A DNA stretch of 9,576 nt from Nitriliruptoraceae bacterium (GCA_007125475.1 SLDB01000306.1:1-9576), one strand, 5' to 3'; numbered from the stretch's first letter, positions 1-6,374 are shown. Made by a program: numbers and translations. The notes: a model not told the origin generated them from the sequence alone.

Positions 1-20
1 CGAGCGACGGAGGACCGTCC

Positions 21-863
21 GTGATGGGCACGCAGGGCCTGGCCGTCCGGCTCCGGGACGTCGCGGTCGGGTACGGGTCGGCGACGGTGCTGCGTGGGCT
101 CTCCCTGGAGTTGGAGCGGGGGGAGTTCGCCGGCGTGGTCGGGCCCTCGGGATCTGGGAAGTCCACGCTGTTGCGGCTGCTCACCGGCCGCGCCGACGAG
201 CACGGCGGGGTCACCGAGGTCCTCGGACACCGGGTGCGTCGTGGACGGCCCCCGAAGGGGGTCGGGTACGTCCCGCAACTGGAGGCGATCGACTGGGAGT
301 TCCCGGTCACCGTCGAGCAGGTCGTCCTCCTCGGCGACGCCGCGGCGAGTGCCCCGGTGCCGTGGTTCTCCCGTGCCGAGCGCCGCCGTGCCCGCGGGTA
401 CCTGGACCGCCTCGGGCTCGGCGGGTTGCACGACGTGCGGATCCGGGAGCTCTCCGGCGGTCAGCGCCAGCGGATGTTCCTCGCCCGCGCCCTGTTGCGG
501 CGGTGCGAGCTCCTCCTCCTCGACGAGCCGACGTCAGGTGTGGACCTGGCGACCCGCGGCGACGTGCTGCGGCTGCTCGGCGAGTTGCACCACCTCGGGC
601 TCACGGTGCTGCTCACGACCCACGACCTCAACTTCGTGGCGGCCCACCTCCCGCGTGTGGTGTGCCTCAACGTCGAGATCACCGCGGACGGCGCCCCCCG
701 CGACGTGTTCACGACCGACGTGCTGGCGCGGACGTACCACGCGCCGATGCGGGTCCTCGACGACGGGGAGCGGGTGGTGGTGGTCGACGCCGAGCCGATA
801 CGCCTGCACGCCGGACCCGACCACCTCGACCCGCCGACGGATCGCGGACGGCGGGCACGGTGA
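21..863 (+). CDS. Zinc/manganese-type ABC transporter ATP-binding protein
   Basis: ATPase subunit of a metal importer of the ZnuC/MntB class; it hydrolyses ATP on the cytoplasmic face to drive uptake through the permease encoded next. The 280-residue protein carries every ABC hallmark: Walker A GPSGSGKST at residues 41-49, the Q-loop Gln86 in YVPQ, signature LSGGQ at 144-148, Walker B LLLLDE at 164-169, D-loop GVD at 173-175 and the H-loop His201 in TTHD. The segment EAIDWEFPVTV just after the Q-loop is typical of the Zn/Mn/Fe subfamily. I chose GTG at 21 because GGAGG at 9-13 sits 7 nt upstream; ATG at 24 is an equally possible start and changes one residue. The stop overlaps the permease start in GTGA (860-863), so the two are translationally coupled. 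The C-terminal 30 residues are polar and poorly conserved-looking. Subfamily is clear; the metal is inferred from the lipoprotein downstream. Confidence 0.93.
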   Translation: MMGTQGLAVRLRDVAVGYGSATVLRGLSLELERGEFAGVVGPSGSGKSTLLRLLTGRADEHGGVTEVLGHRVRRGRPPKGVGYVPQLEAIDWEFPVTVEQVVLLGDAAASAPVPWFSRAERRRARGYLDRLGLGGLHDVRIRELSGGQRQRMFLARALLRRCELLLLDEPTSGVDLATRGDVLRLLGELHHLGLTVLLTTHDLNFVAAHLPRVVCLNVEITADGAPRDVFTTDVLARTYHAPMRVLDDGERVVVVDAEPIRLHAGPDHLDPPTDRGRRAR

Positions 864-1726
864 GTGCCTGGTTCGTCGATCCGTTCACGTACGCGTTCTT
901 CGGGCGCGCGATGGTCGCCGGGATCCTGATCGGCGCGATGTGCGGGGCCCTGTCGGTGTTCGTGGTCCTGCGCCGGATGAGCTACATCGGCCACGGCCTC
1001 GCCCACAGCGTGCTCGGTGGCGTCGCGGTCGGGGTGGCGTTCGGCGTCGACGTCTACGTCGGCGCCGTCGCCGCGACGGTGATCTCGGCCCTCCTCATCG
1101 ACGGGATCACCCGTCGTCGTGGGATGCACGCCGACGCCGCGATCGGGATCGTCACCACCACGGTGTTCGCCGGCGGGGTGGCCGTACTGGCTGTGGTCCC
1201 GACCCGGGTGAACCTCGAAGCCGTCCTCTTCGGCAACATCCTCGCCGTCGACGCCACCGACCTCGCCGTCGCCGGTGGCGTGGGTGCGGGGTTCCTGATC
1301 CTGTTGGTGACGCTGTACAAGCGGCTGGTGTTCGCCACCTTCGACCCGGAGGTCGCTGACGTCCACGGGGTGTCCACGTCGGCGATCGAGCTGGTGTTCA
1401 GCCTCACGACCGCGGCGGTCGTCGTCGCCTCGGTCCAGGTCCTCGGCGTGCTCCTCATCGCCGCGGCGGTGGTGATACCGGCGGCGACGGCGCTGCTGGT
1501 GAGCCGCTCGTTCGGGGTCGTCCTGCTCGCCGCGACGGCGATCGGCGTCGTCGCGAGCGTCTCGGGGCTGTTCGTGTCGTTCTACGTCGATGTCCCCAGC
1601 GGCCCGGCGATCGTCCTGGTCGGTGCCGCGGGGTTCGCCGTCGTGTTCGCCTCGACGTCGTTCATCACCCGCTACCGACGGGTGCGGGCGGGGGGTCCGG
1701 CCGCCGGCGGTGACGGCGACTGGTAA
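860..1726 (+). CDS. Zinc/manganese-type ABC transporter permease
   Basis: Integral membrane channel subunit of the metal importer (ZnuB/MntC-type, ABC-3 family), 288 residues. Hydrophobic segments alternate with short loops along the whole length, about eight membrane spans. Family landmarks visible are RRMSYIGHGLAHSVLGGVA early in the protein (usual form RRMALIGDALAH), the cytoplasmic coupling-type stretch RRRGMHADAAIGIV, FDPEVADVHGV in the middle, and the late DVPSGPAIVL. The start is GTG at 860, overlapping the ATPase stop by 4 bp in GTGA; an open frame continues far upstream of this, but that part is arginine/proline-rich and lies out of frame over the ATPase gene, so it is not coding. 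The C-terminus ends in a basic tail with a glycine-rich stretch. It works as a homodimer in known family members. Its stop codon abuts the AT-rich operator island before the binding-protein gene. Confidence 0.93.
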   Translation: MSAWFVDPFTYAFFGRAMVAGILIGAMCGALSVFVVLRRMSYIGHGLAHSVLGGVAVGVAFGVDVYVGAVAATVISALLIDGITRRRGMHADAAIGIVTTTVFAGGVAVLAVVPTRVNLEAVLFGNILAVDATDLAVAGGVGAGFLILLVTLYKRLVFATFDPEVADVHGVSTSAIELVFSLTTAAVVVASVQVLGVLLIAAAVVIPAATALLVSRSFGVVLLAATAIGVVASVSGLFVSFYVDVPSGPAIVLVGAAGFAVVFASTSFITRYRRVRAGGPAAGGDGDW

Positions 1727-1750
1727 ATTGCGAACCATTGGCAATAGTTC
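1727..1750. promoter_or_regulatory. Candidate Fur-family (Zur/Nur-like) operator, two overlapping palindromes
   Basis: An unusually AT-rich island lies between the permease stop and the lipoprotein gene. It holds ATTGC-N9-GCAAT at 1727-1745 (centre 1736) and GAACCATTGGCAATAGTTC at 1732-1750 (centre 1741), the second matching its own reverse complement at 16 of 18 paired bases. Centres are 5 bp apart, so two dimers could bind in a staggered way as known for Fur-family proteins. The core TTGC-N9-GCAA has the same spacing as the Streptomyces Nur box (TTGCAA-N5-TTGCAA), and the 19-bp length is that of Fur/Zur boxes. A metal-responsive repressor controlling a zinc-binding lipoprotein is the natural reading. 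No clear -10/-35 can be fixed around it. The binding protein itself is not in the window. Confidence 0.6.
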
Positions 1751-1780
1751 ACCCCGCTCAGCCGTGAGGAGTCCACCGCG

Positions 1781-2938
1781 GTGTCCCTCGTCCTCCGGTC
1801 CCTCCCCGTCCGTCGCGGACGGCGTACGTCGCCGTACCGCGTGATCGCACCCGCCCTGTTCGTCGTGCTCCTCGCCGGATGCGGTGGGGTCGGTGATGAT
1901 CCGGCCACCGCCCCGGAGGTCGGTGACACCGCCTCGGAGCCCGGCGACGACGCCGCCGACGACGCCGGCGAGGAGCGTGACGACGGCGACGCCGACGACG
2001 CCACGGTGGAGGGTGACGAACCGGTGTTGCACCTCATCGCGACGGTCGCACCATTGGCCGACCTTGTGGATCGTGTCGGTGGGGAACGCGTCGAGGTCAC
2101 GCCGCTGGTCCCCGCCGGGGCGGACTCGCACACCTACGAACCCCGGCCGAGCGACGTGCGACGCATCTCGGAGGCCGACGGCTATTTCGGGATCGGGTTG
2201 TCCCTCAACGACGCCGCGCTCCGCCTCGCCGAGGAGAACCTCCCGGAGGGCAGCACGCTCGTCCTCCTCGGCGAGGCGGCCCTCGACGACGACGCCCTGG
2301 TGTTCGACCACGCCCACGACGACGATGACGGGCACACCCACGACGACGGGCACACCCACGACGACGGGCACACCCACGACGAGGAGCTCGGACCGAACCC
2401 GCACGTGTGGACCTCGGTGCGCAACGCGGCCGTCCTCGTCGCGGCGATCGCCGACGAGCTGGCAGCCCTCGACCCCGACGGTGCCGACACCTACCGGGCG
2501 AACGCGGCGGAGTACGGCGACGACCTCGCCGAACTCGATGCCCGGATCGCCGAGGCGGTCGAGACGATCCCCGAGGACCAGCGCACCCTGGTGATCTACC
2601 ACGACGCGTGGAGCTACTTCGCCCGCGACTACGGCCTGGAAGCCGTCACCGCCGTGCAGCCGGCGGACTACTCCGAGCCGTCGGCGGCTGAGGTCCGGGC
2701 GGTGATCGACGTGATCCGGGAGCACGACGTCCAGGCGGTGTTCGGCAGCGAGGTCTTCCCCACACCGGTGCTGGAGACGATCGCCGAGGAGACCGGGGCG
2801 AGGTACGTCGGAGACCTCGCCGACGACACCCTCCCCGGCGAGCCCGGCGAGGAGGAGCACAGCTACCTGGAACTGCTGCGGCGGAACGCCGAGACGATCG
2901 TCTCGGCGCTGGGAGGCGATGCCACGACGCTGCGCTGA
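1781..2938 (+). CDS. Zinc-type ABC transporter substrate-binding lipoprotein (ZnuA-like)
   Basis: Extracytoplasmic metal-capturing protein (cluster A-I, ZnuA/TroA family), 385 residues, that hands zinc to the permease. A basic N-terminus and a hydrophobic stretch end in the lipobox LLAGC, with Cys34 the probable lipidation site. Residues about 35-80 are an Asp/Glu/Ala-rich linker. Family metal ligands are visible: His117 in SHTYEP, His208 in NPHVW, His274 in YHDAW, and an Asp at 348/349 in ADDTLPGEPG. Histidine rather than glutamate at the third position favours zinc over manganese. A His/Asp-rich loop at residues about 176-200 (DDGHTH three times) sits where ZnuA proteins carry their zinc-sensing or zinc-buffering loop. 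GTG at 1781 is preceded by GAGGAG at 1766-1771. The gene is third in the cluster, 54 bp after the permease, with a candidate operator in between, so it may be transcribed independently as well. Confidence 0.93.
   Translation: MSLVLRSLPVRRGRRTSPYRVIAPALFVVLLAGCGGVGDDPATAPEVGDTASEPGDDAADDAGEERDDGDADDATVEGDEPVLHLIATVAPLADLVDRVGGERVEVTPLVPAGADSHTYEPRPSDVRRISEADGYFGIGLSLNDAALRLAEENLPEGSTLVLLGEAALDDDALVFDHAHDDDDGHTHDDGHTHDDGHTHDEELGPNPHVWTSVRNAAVLVAAIADELAALDPDGADTYRANAAEYGDDLAELDARIAEAVETIPEDQRTLVIYHDAWSYFARDYGLEAVTAVQPADYSEPSAAEVRAVIDVIREHDVQAVFGSEVFPTPVLETIAEETGARYVGDLADDTLPGEPGEEEHSYLELLRRNAETIVSALGGDATTLR
2324..2377 (+). repeat. 18-bp tandem repeat x3 coding the His-rich loop
   Basis: Three direct copies of GACGACGGGCACACCCAC lie at 2324-2341, 2342-2359 and 2360-2377; the first differs by one base (GAT for GAC, silent). 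They keep the reading frame of the lipoprotein and encode Asp-Asp-Gly-His-Thr-His three times, followed by Asp-Glu. Copy number can change by slippage without a frameshift. Confidence 0.95.
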
Positions 2939-2946
2939 CCTCGGCA

Positions 2947-2962
2947 CCGGTAAGGTCACCGG
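2947..2962 (+). promoter_or_regulatory. Small hairpin / possible -10 ahead of gpsA
   Basis: In the 39-bp gap between the lipoprotein and gpsA, CCGGT (2947-2951) and ACCGG (2958-2962) can pair around a 6-nt loop. The same spot contains TAAGGT (2951-2956), which resembles an actinobacterial -10 box, but no -35 box is visible at the right distance. It could be a weak terminator, a weak promoter or neither. Confidence 0.25.
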
Positions 2963-2977
2963 GTCTGGAGGTCGCCT

Positions 2978-3997
2978 GTGAGTGTCGTGGCGGTGATGGG
3001 TGCCGGCTCGTGGGGCACCGCGTTCGCGATGATCGCCGCGGACGCGGGGGCCCGTGTGCGGCTGTGGGCCCGGCGAGACGAGGTCGCCGAGGAGGTCCGC
3101 CGGCATCGGAGCAACGCCAGCTACCTCCCCGGTGTCGAGCTCCCGGCCGCCGTGCACGCCACCGCCGACCCGCATGAGGCCCTCGACGGCGCCGAGATCG
3201 TCGTCCTCGCCGTCCCCTCGGTGGGGGTGCAGGAACAACTCGAGCGGTGGGGCGGGGTGGTCGATCCCGACGCGACGCTGGTCAGCCTCGTGAAGGGCGT
3301 TGACGTCGCCACCCTGCGGTTCGGCAGCGAAGTGATCACCGAGTCCCTGGACTGCGACCCGCGTCGCGTGGTGGTGGTCAGCGGCCCGAACCTCGCGCGC
3401 GAGTGCGCTGCGCGACTCCCGGCGGCGACCGTGGCGGCCGGCCGGGACCCGGCGCGCACCGCCCACGTGCAGGCGGCGGTGATGGCGCCCTACTTCCGGG
3501 TGTACACCAACGAGGACCGGGTCGGCGTCGAGGTTGCCGGGGCGGTGAAGAACGTCATCGCGCTCGCCGCCGGCGCCGCCCACGGGATGGGCCTCGGGGA
3601 CAACGCGATCGCCGCGGTGGTGACGCGTGGTCTGGCGGAGATGACCCGGCTCGGGGTGGCGCTCGGTGGCGCGCCGTTGACGTTCTCGGGGCTCGCCGGC
3701 GTCGGTGACCTGATGGCGACGTGTACCTCGCCGCAGTCCCGCAACCGCAGCGTCGGCGAGCGACTCGGCCGCGGCGACGCGTTGGGGGACATCACCTCCT
3801 CGATGCAGATGATCGCCGAGGGCGTGACGTCCAGTCGGGCGATCCTGGCGATCGCCGAGCGGCACGGTGTGGAGATGCCGATCACCCAGGGGGTCGTCGC
3901 GGTGTGCCACGCCGGCCAGGATCCTGCCGGACTCGTCGAGGCGCTCCTGGCGCGTGAGGCCAAGCCGGAGATCTACGGGATGGGGCACCGGGCGTGA
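2978..3997 (+). CDS. gpsA: Glycerol-3-phosphate dehydrogenase [NAD(P)+]
   Basis: Cytoplasmic enzyme reducing dihydroxyacetone phosphate to sn-glycerol 3-phosphate, the backbone for phospholipids. The 339-residue length is that of the family. The Rossmann dinucleotide motif GAGSWG is at residues 8-13, the LVKGVD segment follows in the first domain, then SGPNLARE, and the catalytic Lys191 lies in AGAVKNVIALAAG. The C-terminal helical domain has GLAGVGDLMATCTS and SRNRSVGE, where the family binds the phosphate of the substrate with an Arg of the SRNR segment. The GTG start at 2978 follows GGAGG at 2967-2971 at 6 nt. It lies 39 bp after the zinc lipoprotein gene, so co-transcription is possible but there is no functional link. 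Its stop overlaps the next start in GTGA (3994-3997). Nothing appears broken or missing. Confidence 0.96.
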   Translation: MSVVAVMGAGSWGTAFAMIAADAGARVRLWARRDEVAEEVRRHRSNASYLPGVELPAAVHATADPHEALDGAEIVVLAVPSVGVQEQLERWGGVVDPDATLVSLVKGVDVATLRFGSEVITESLDCDPRRVVVVSGPNLARECAARLPAATVAAGRDPARTAHVQAAVMAPYFRVYTNEDRVGVEVAGAVKNVIALAAGAAHGMGLGDNAIAAVVTRGLAEMTRLGVALGGAPLTFSGLAGVGDLMATCTSPQSRNRSVGERLGRGDALGDITSSMQMIAEGVTSSRAILAIAERHGVEMPITQGVVAVCHAGQDPAGLVEALLAREAKPEIYGMGHRA

Positions 3998-4569
3998 GCG
4001 ATCCGGGTGTCGTGATCGTCCTTGACGGTCCGACCCTGGTCGGGCGGTCGACCACGGCGGCCGGACTCCAACAACGCTGGCCCGAGGTCCGCGACGGGCC
4101 GCTGCTCGGGGTGGGGCTCGACGCCGCCCTGGACGCGCTCGGCGCCGGTTCACGGCGGTGGCGGCCGCTGGTGCTGCCCCATCGGGCCGCGTCGTCAGTG
4201 AGCGGGACCCCGGTGTGGGGACCACTGGGCCGGGAGGTGATCACCGGGATGCACCGCGCCGCCGCAGCGTGGGCCACCGCCGGCTTCGACGTCGTCGTCG
4301 ACCACACGTTCCTGGACCGGGCCAGTGCCACCGACCTCACCGCGACGTTGCGGGGTGTGCCGACGCTGTTCGTCGGGCTGGTCTGCCACCCGGACGTCCT
4401 CGAGGAGCGGGAACGCGTCGCCGGTGCCCCGATGGGGCTGGCGACCGCCGAGCTCGCGGCCGGTCGGGACGCCGTCACCCGTGACCTGATCCTCGACACC
4501 TCGGAATCGACCACCGACGAGTTGGTCGACGCGCTGCTGGCGGCGGTCCGGTCATGGCTGCGGGGCTGA
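3994..4569 (+). CDS. Chloramphenicol-phosphotransferase-like P-loop protein with altered Walker A
   Basis: A 191-residue protein resembling the CPT family (Streptomyces venezuelae chloramphenicol 3-O-phosphotransferase and its many uncharacterised homologues). Matches are the N-terminal hydrophobic strand and P-loop, LLGVGLDAALDAL at about 37-47 (the family's GVD segment, whose Asp, here Asp43, is the proposed catalytic base), GFDVVVDHTFLD in the middle, VGLVCHPDVLEERERV, and the closing DLILDTS. The Walker A reads GPTLVGRST at residues 12-20: Arg18 (codon CGG) stands where the invariant lysine of GxxxxGK[ST] is expected. The protein may therefore bind nucleotide weakly, use arginine instead, or have lost kinase activity. 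It starts with GTG inside the gpsA stop (4-bp overlap), so it is co-translated with gpsA. The substrate is unknown and I do not infer drug resistance. Family assignment is moderately sure, function is not. Confidence 0.8.
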   Translation: MSDPGVVIVLDGPTLVGRSTTAAGLQQRWPEVRDGPLLGVGLDAALDALGAGSRRWRPLVLPHRAASSVSGTPVWGPLGREVITGMHRAAAAWATAGFDVVVDHTFLDRASATDLTATLRGVPTLFVGLVCHPDVLEERERVAGAPMGLATAELAAGRDAVTRDLILDTSESTTDELVDALLAAVRSWLRG

Positions 4570-4586
4570 ACGCCACCCGGTGGCGT
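4570..4586. terminator. Hairpin between convergent genes
   Basis: ACGCCAC (4570-4576) pairs perfectly with GTGGCGT (4580-4586) around a CCG loop. It begins one base after the stop of the plus-strand gene and ends 8 bp from the stop of the minus-strand dehydrogenase. No T-tract follows on either strand, which is common for actinobacterial terminators. It could serve both strands. Confidence 0.6.
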
Positions 4587-4593
4587 GCGCCGG

Positions 4594-5511
4594 TCAGCCG
4601 ACCTCGAGCCCGAGGGCCTCGATGATCTTCTCGGTCTGACCGAACACGCCCTGGTTGATCTCGCGGCTCGACGGACCGACGGTGTCGATCGCCTCGATGC
4701 GTTCGGCGACGTCCTCGACCGACGGGACCCCGTCGAACGTCACCCCTTCACCCTCCAGGAGGGCGACCCGCGCCATGTACCCCCCGCCGAGCGAGTAGAA
4801 GCGGCCGGTCTCGGTGCACCCCTCGGACGCCAGGTACGCCACCAGCGGGGAGACGTACTCGGGCTGGAGGCGTTCCAACAGCGCCTCGGGGAGGATGTCC
4901 TCGGTCATCCGGGACGCCGCCGCCGGGGCGATGGCGTGCGAGGTGATGTTGTACTTCACGCCTTCCAGCGCGAGGGTGCGGGTGAGCCCGACGAGTCCGA
5001 GCTTCGCCATCGCGTAGTTGGACTGGCCGAAGTTGCCATACAGCCCCGTCCCCGAGGAGGTGTTGATCACCCGCCCGTAGGCCTGCTCGCGCATGTGTGG
5101 CCACGCCGCCCGGGTGACGTGGAAACCGCCGTAGAGGTGGACCTTCAGGACCAGGTCCAGCTCCTCGGGGGTCATCTTCAGGACCGTGGCGTCACGCAGG
5201 ATCCCGGCGTTGTTCACCACGACGTCGACGCGTCCGAAGTGCTGCATCGCCGTCTCGACGATCGCCTCACCGCCCTCCCAGGTGTGCACGCCGTCGTAGT
5301 TGGCCACGGCCGAGCCACCGGCGGCCTTGATCTCCTCGACCACGGCATCGGCCATCTCGGAGCCCGCACCGGTGCCGTCACGGCTCCCGCCCAGGTCGTT
5401 GACGACCACCTGCGCGCCGCGGTCCGCGAAGAGGAGTGCGTGGCTGCGACCCAGGCCGCCGCCGGCGCCGGTCACGATCACGACCCGGCCATCGAAGTCG
5501 ATCTCCGCCAC
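4594..5511 (-). CDS. Short-chain dehydrogenase, MFE-2/HSD17B4 (3-hydroxyacyl-CoA dehydrogenase) type
   Basis: NAD(P)-dependent SDR enzyme of 305 residues, probably oxidising (3R)-hydroxyacyl-CoA in fatty-acid or branched acyl-CoA breakdown. Cofactor motif TGAGGGLG is at residues 14-21, Asp39 in VVVNDLGG after the second strand favours NAD, NNAG is at 100-103, and the catalytic set is Ser152/Ser153, Tyr166 and Lys170 (YAMAK). The segment NDLGGSRDGTG and the extended C-terminus of about 50 residues past the usual SDR core are characteristic of the multifunctional-enzyme-2 dehydrogenase group rather than classical FabG. No MaoC hydratase or sterol-carrier domain is attached. The frame stays open to 5997, but I place the start at GTG 5511 because the protein homology begins there and GGAGG precedes it by about 10 nt. 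Substrate is inferred from family only. It is convergent with the P-loop gene and divergent from the rhodanese/acyl-CoA synthetase pair. Confidence 0.9.
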   Translation of the reverse strand: MAEIDFDGRVVIVTGAGGGLGRSHALLFADRGAQVVVNDLGGSRDGTGAGSEMADAVVEEIKAAGGSAVANYDGVHTWEGGEAIVETAMQHFGRVDVVVNNAGILRDATVLKMTPEELDLVLKVHLYGGFHVTRAAWPHMREQAYGRVINTSSGTGLYGNFGQSNYAMAKLGLVGLTRTLALEGVKYNITSHAIAPAAASRMTEDILPEALLERLQPEYVSPLVAYLASEGCTETGRFYSLGGGYMARVALLEGEGVTFDGVPSVEDVAERIEAIDTVGPSSREINQGVFGQTEKIIEALGLEVG

Positions 5512-5521
5512 TTCGTCGTTC

Positions 5522-5526
5522 CCTCC
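5522..5526 (-). promoter_or_regulatory. Ribosome binding site deciding the dehydrogenase start
   Basis: On the minus strand GGAGG (plus-strand CCTCC) lies 10 nt before the GTG at 5511. It rules in this start against upstream start codons in the same open frame, whose translation has no SDR character. Confidence 0.75.
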
Positions 5527-5696
5527 GCCTCGGTGTCCTGTTGTGGTCTGCGCGTAGGTTTGTCCCCGGGCGACGGTGACCACCACACGGCGGCAGGTGC
5601 CCGGGGGACGCGGTGCAAACGCGGCGCACCCTACCCGCCGGCGGGGTGGGGCCCGACGCCGCGAGCCCCGGTCCTGGATGCCGTCGGCCGCTGGAG

Positions 5697-5890
5697 GTGA
5701 TCCTCCGGGAGCCCAGCTGACAGTGACGAGCTCGTCGTCACCTGCCGCCGGAAGTTCGGTCCGGGTAGCTGCCAGGAGACCCAGTAGCAGGCCGGTGGCT
5801 CGGTCGGGAAGCGGACCGGGTCGAAGCCCAGCGTCACAAGCCTCGTAGGGGGAGGTCCAGCTAGGGTGATCACGGTGCATGCAGCACCGG
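5697..5890 (+). ncRNA. Possible structured RNA or retroelement (group II intron) remnant
   Basis: Dense pairing potential is visible on the plus strand. GTGACGA (5723-5729) pairs with TCGTCAC (5735-5741) and overlaps the perfect 12-bp palindrome GACGAGCTCGTC (5725-5736). CCTGC (5741-5745) can close with GCAGG (5787-5791) over an internal branched region. CCGGT (5792-5796) pairs with ACCGG (5815-5819). CGGTGC (5873-5878) pairs with GCACCG (5884-5889) around ATGCA. The GTGAT at 5697 and the alternation of helices with purine-rich loops recall domain I of bacterial group II introns, but no reverse transcriptase and no domain V is present, so at most it is a fragment. A long regulated leader for the rhodanese operon is an alternative. 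Boundaries and strand are guesses. Confidence 0.27.
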
Positions 5891-5951
5891 GAACCTGGGG
5901 CCCGTTCGGCTGGCAGGCGCCACGCACACGACACTGCGGAGGAGGGCAACA

Positions 5952-6368
5952 GTGGGCGAGGAACCGACGTCGACAGCTGAGATGGTCGCCGAGGCACGGC
6001 GTGAGGTACGTGGCCTGAGCATCGAGGAATTCGAACGTGTGCGCCAGAGCGGCGAGGCCCTGATCATCGACGTGCGTGACGTACGTGAACGCTGGAACTC
6101 GGGGACGGTGCCCGGTGCCCGCCACGCCCCGCGGGGCATGCTCGAGTTCTGGGCGGATCCCGACTCCGAGTACCACAAGGACTATTTCGACCGGCAGACG
6201 CCGGTGGTTCTCTACTGCGCCGGTGGTCTGCGTTCCGCACTGGCCGCGCAAACCCTCCAGCGGCTGGGCTACACCGACGTCTCCGACCTGGAGGTGGGCT
6301 ACGAGCAGTGGAAGGAGGCCGGGGGCGCGTGGGAGGAGGTCCCCGTGCCCGACTCCGTCAGGCGCTGA
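5952..6368 (+). CDS. Single-domain rhodanese-like protein
   Basis: Cytoplasmic sulfurtransferase-fold protein of 138 residues with one rhodanese domain. The N-terminal 20 residues are a polar helix-like extension. The domain starts at about residue 21 (GLSIEEFERV), has the structural IIDVRD motif at 38-43, the W48-x-x-G-x-V-P-G-A segment, and the active-site loop Cys89-Ala-Gly-Gly-Leu-Arg94, the CxxxxR form with the catalytic cysteine intact. LGYTDVSDLEVGYEQWKEAG near the end is the usual rhodanese C-terminal signature (GG[xx]W region), with GYEQW here. GTG at 5952 follows a GGAGGAGGG stretch at 5938-5946. The gene lies 6 bp upstream of the acyl-CoA synthetase, so the two form an operon. What sulfur acceptor it serves is unknown; homologues often sit next to acyl-CoA enzymes without a proven role. 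Confidence 0.92.
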   Translation: MGEEPTSTAEMVAEARREVRGLSIEEFERVRQSGEALIIDVRDVRERWNSGTVPGARHAPRGMLEFWADPDSEYHKDYFDRQTPVVLYCAGGLRSALAAQTLQRLGYTDVSDLEVGYEQWKEAGGAWEEVPVPDSVRR

Positions 6369-6374
6369 GCCGCA

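Larger units (their letters stand above)
5512..5951. other. 440-bp divergent intergenic region without a convincing gene
   Basis: Lies between the minus-strand dehydrogenase and the plus-strand rhodanese. Several frames are open only because of high GC; their translations are Arg/Pro/Gly-rich without recognisable domains. The left part (5512-5640) should hold the dehydrogenase leader and promoter; TAGGGT on the minus strand at 5628-5633 is a possible -10. The right part (about 5697-5945) is full of inverted repeats and is listed separately as a possible structured RNA. TAGGGT on the plus strand at 5862-5867 is a possible -10 for the rhodanese operon. Neither has a recognisable -35. Confidence 0.6.

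Noticed and set aside
362..859. N-terminal extension of the permease over the ATPase gene
   Set aside because: It is Pro/Arg-rich, out of frame with a clear ABC ATPase, and the permease homology begins at GTG 860.
461..4225. A very long open frame on the minus strand across the zinc and gpsA genes
   Set aside because: It is antisense to four well-supported genes, its translation is Arg/Gly/Asp/His-rich without domains, and long antisense frames are expected at this GC content.
3994..4569. Reading the CPT-like gene as a chloramphenicol resistance gene
   Set aside because: The family is broad, most members are not resistance proteins, and this one has an altered P-loop and a housekeeping neighbour.
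5769..5782. Similarity of CCAGGAGACC to the 3' part of a cobalamin riboswitch
   Set aside because: The GCCACTG core box and the upstream conserved parts are missing, and no B12-related gene follows.
5512..5997. N-terminal extension of the short-chain dehydrogenase in the same open frame
   Set aside because: The extension has no SDR character, overlaps the start of the rhodanese gene, and a good ribosome binding site precedes GTG 5511.
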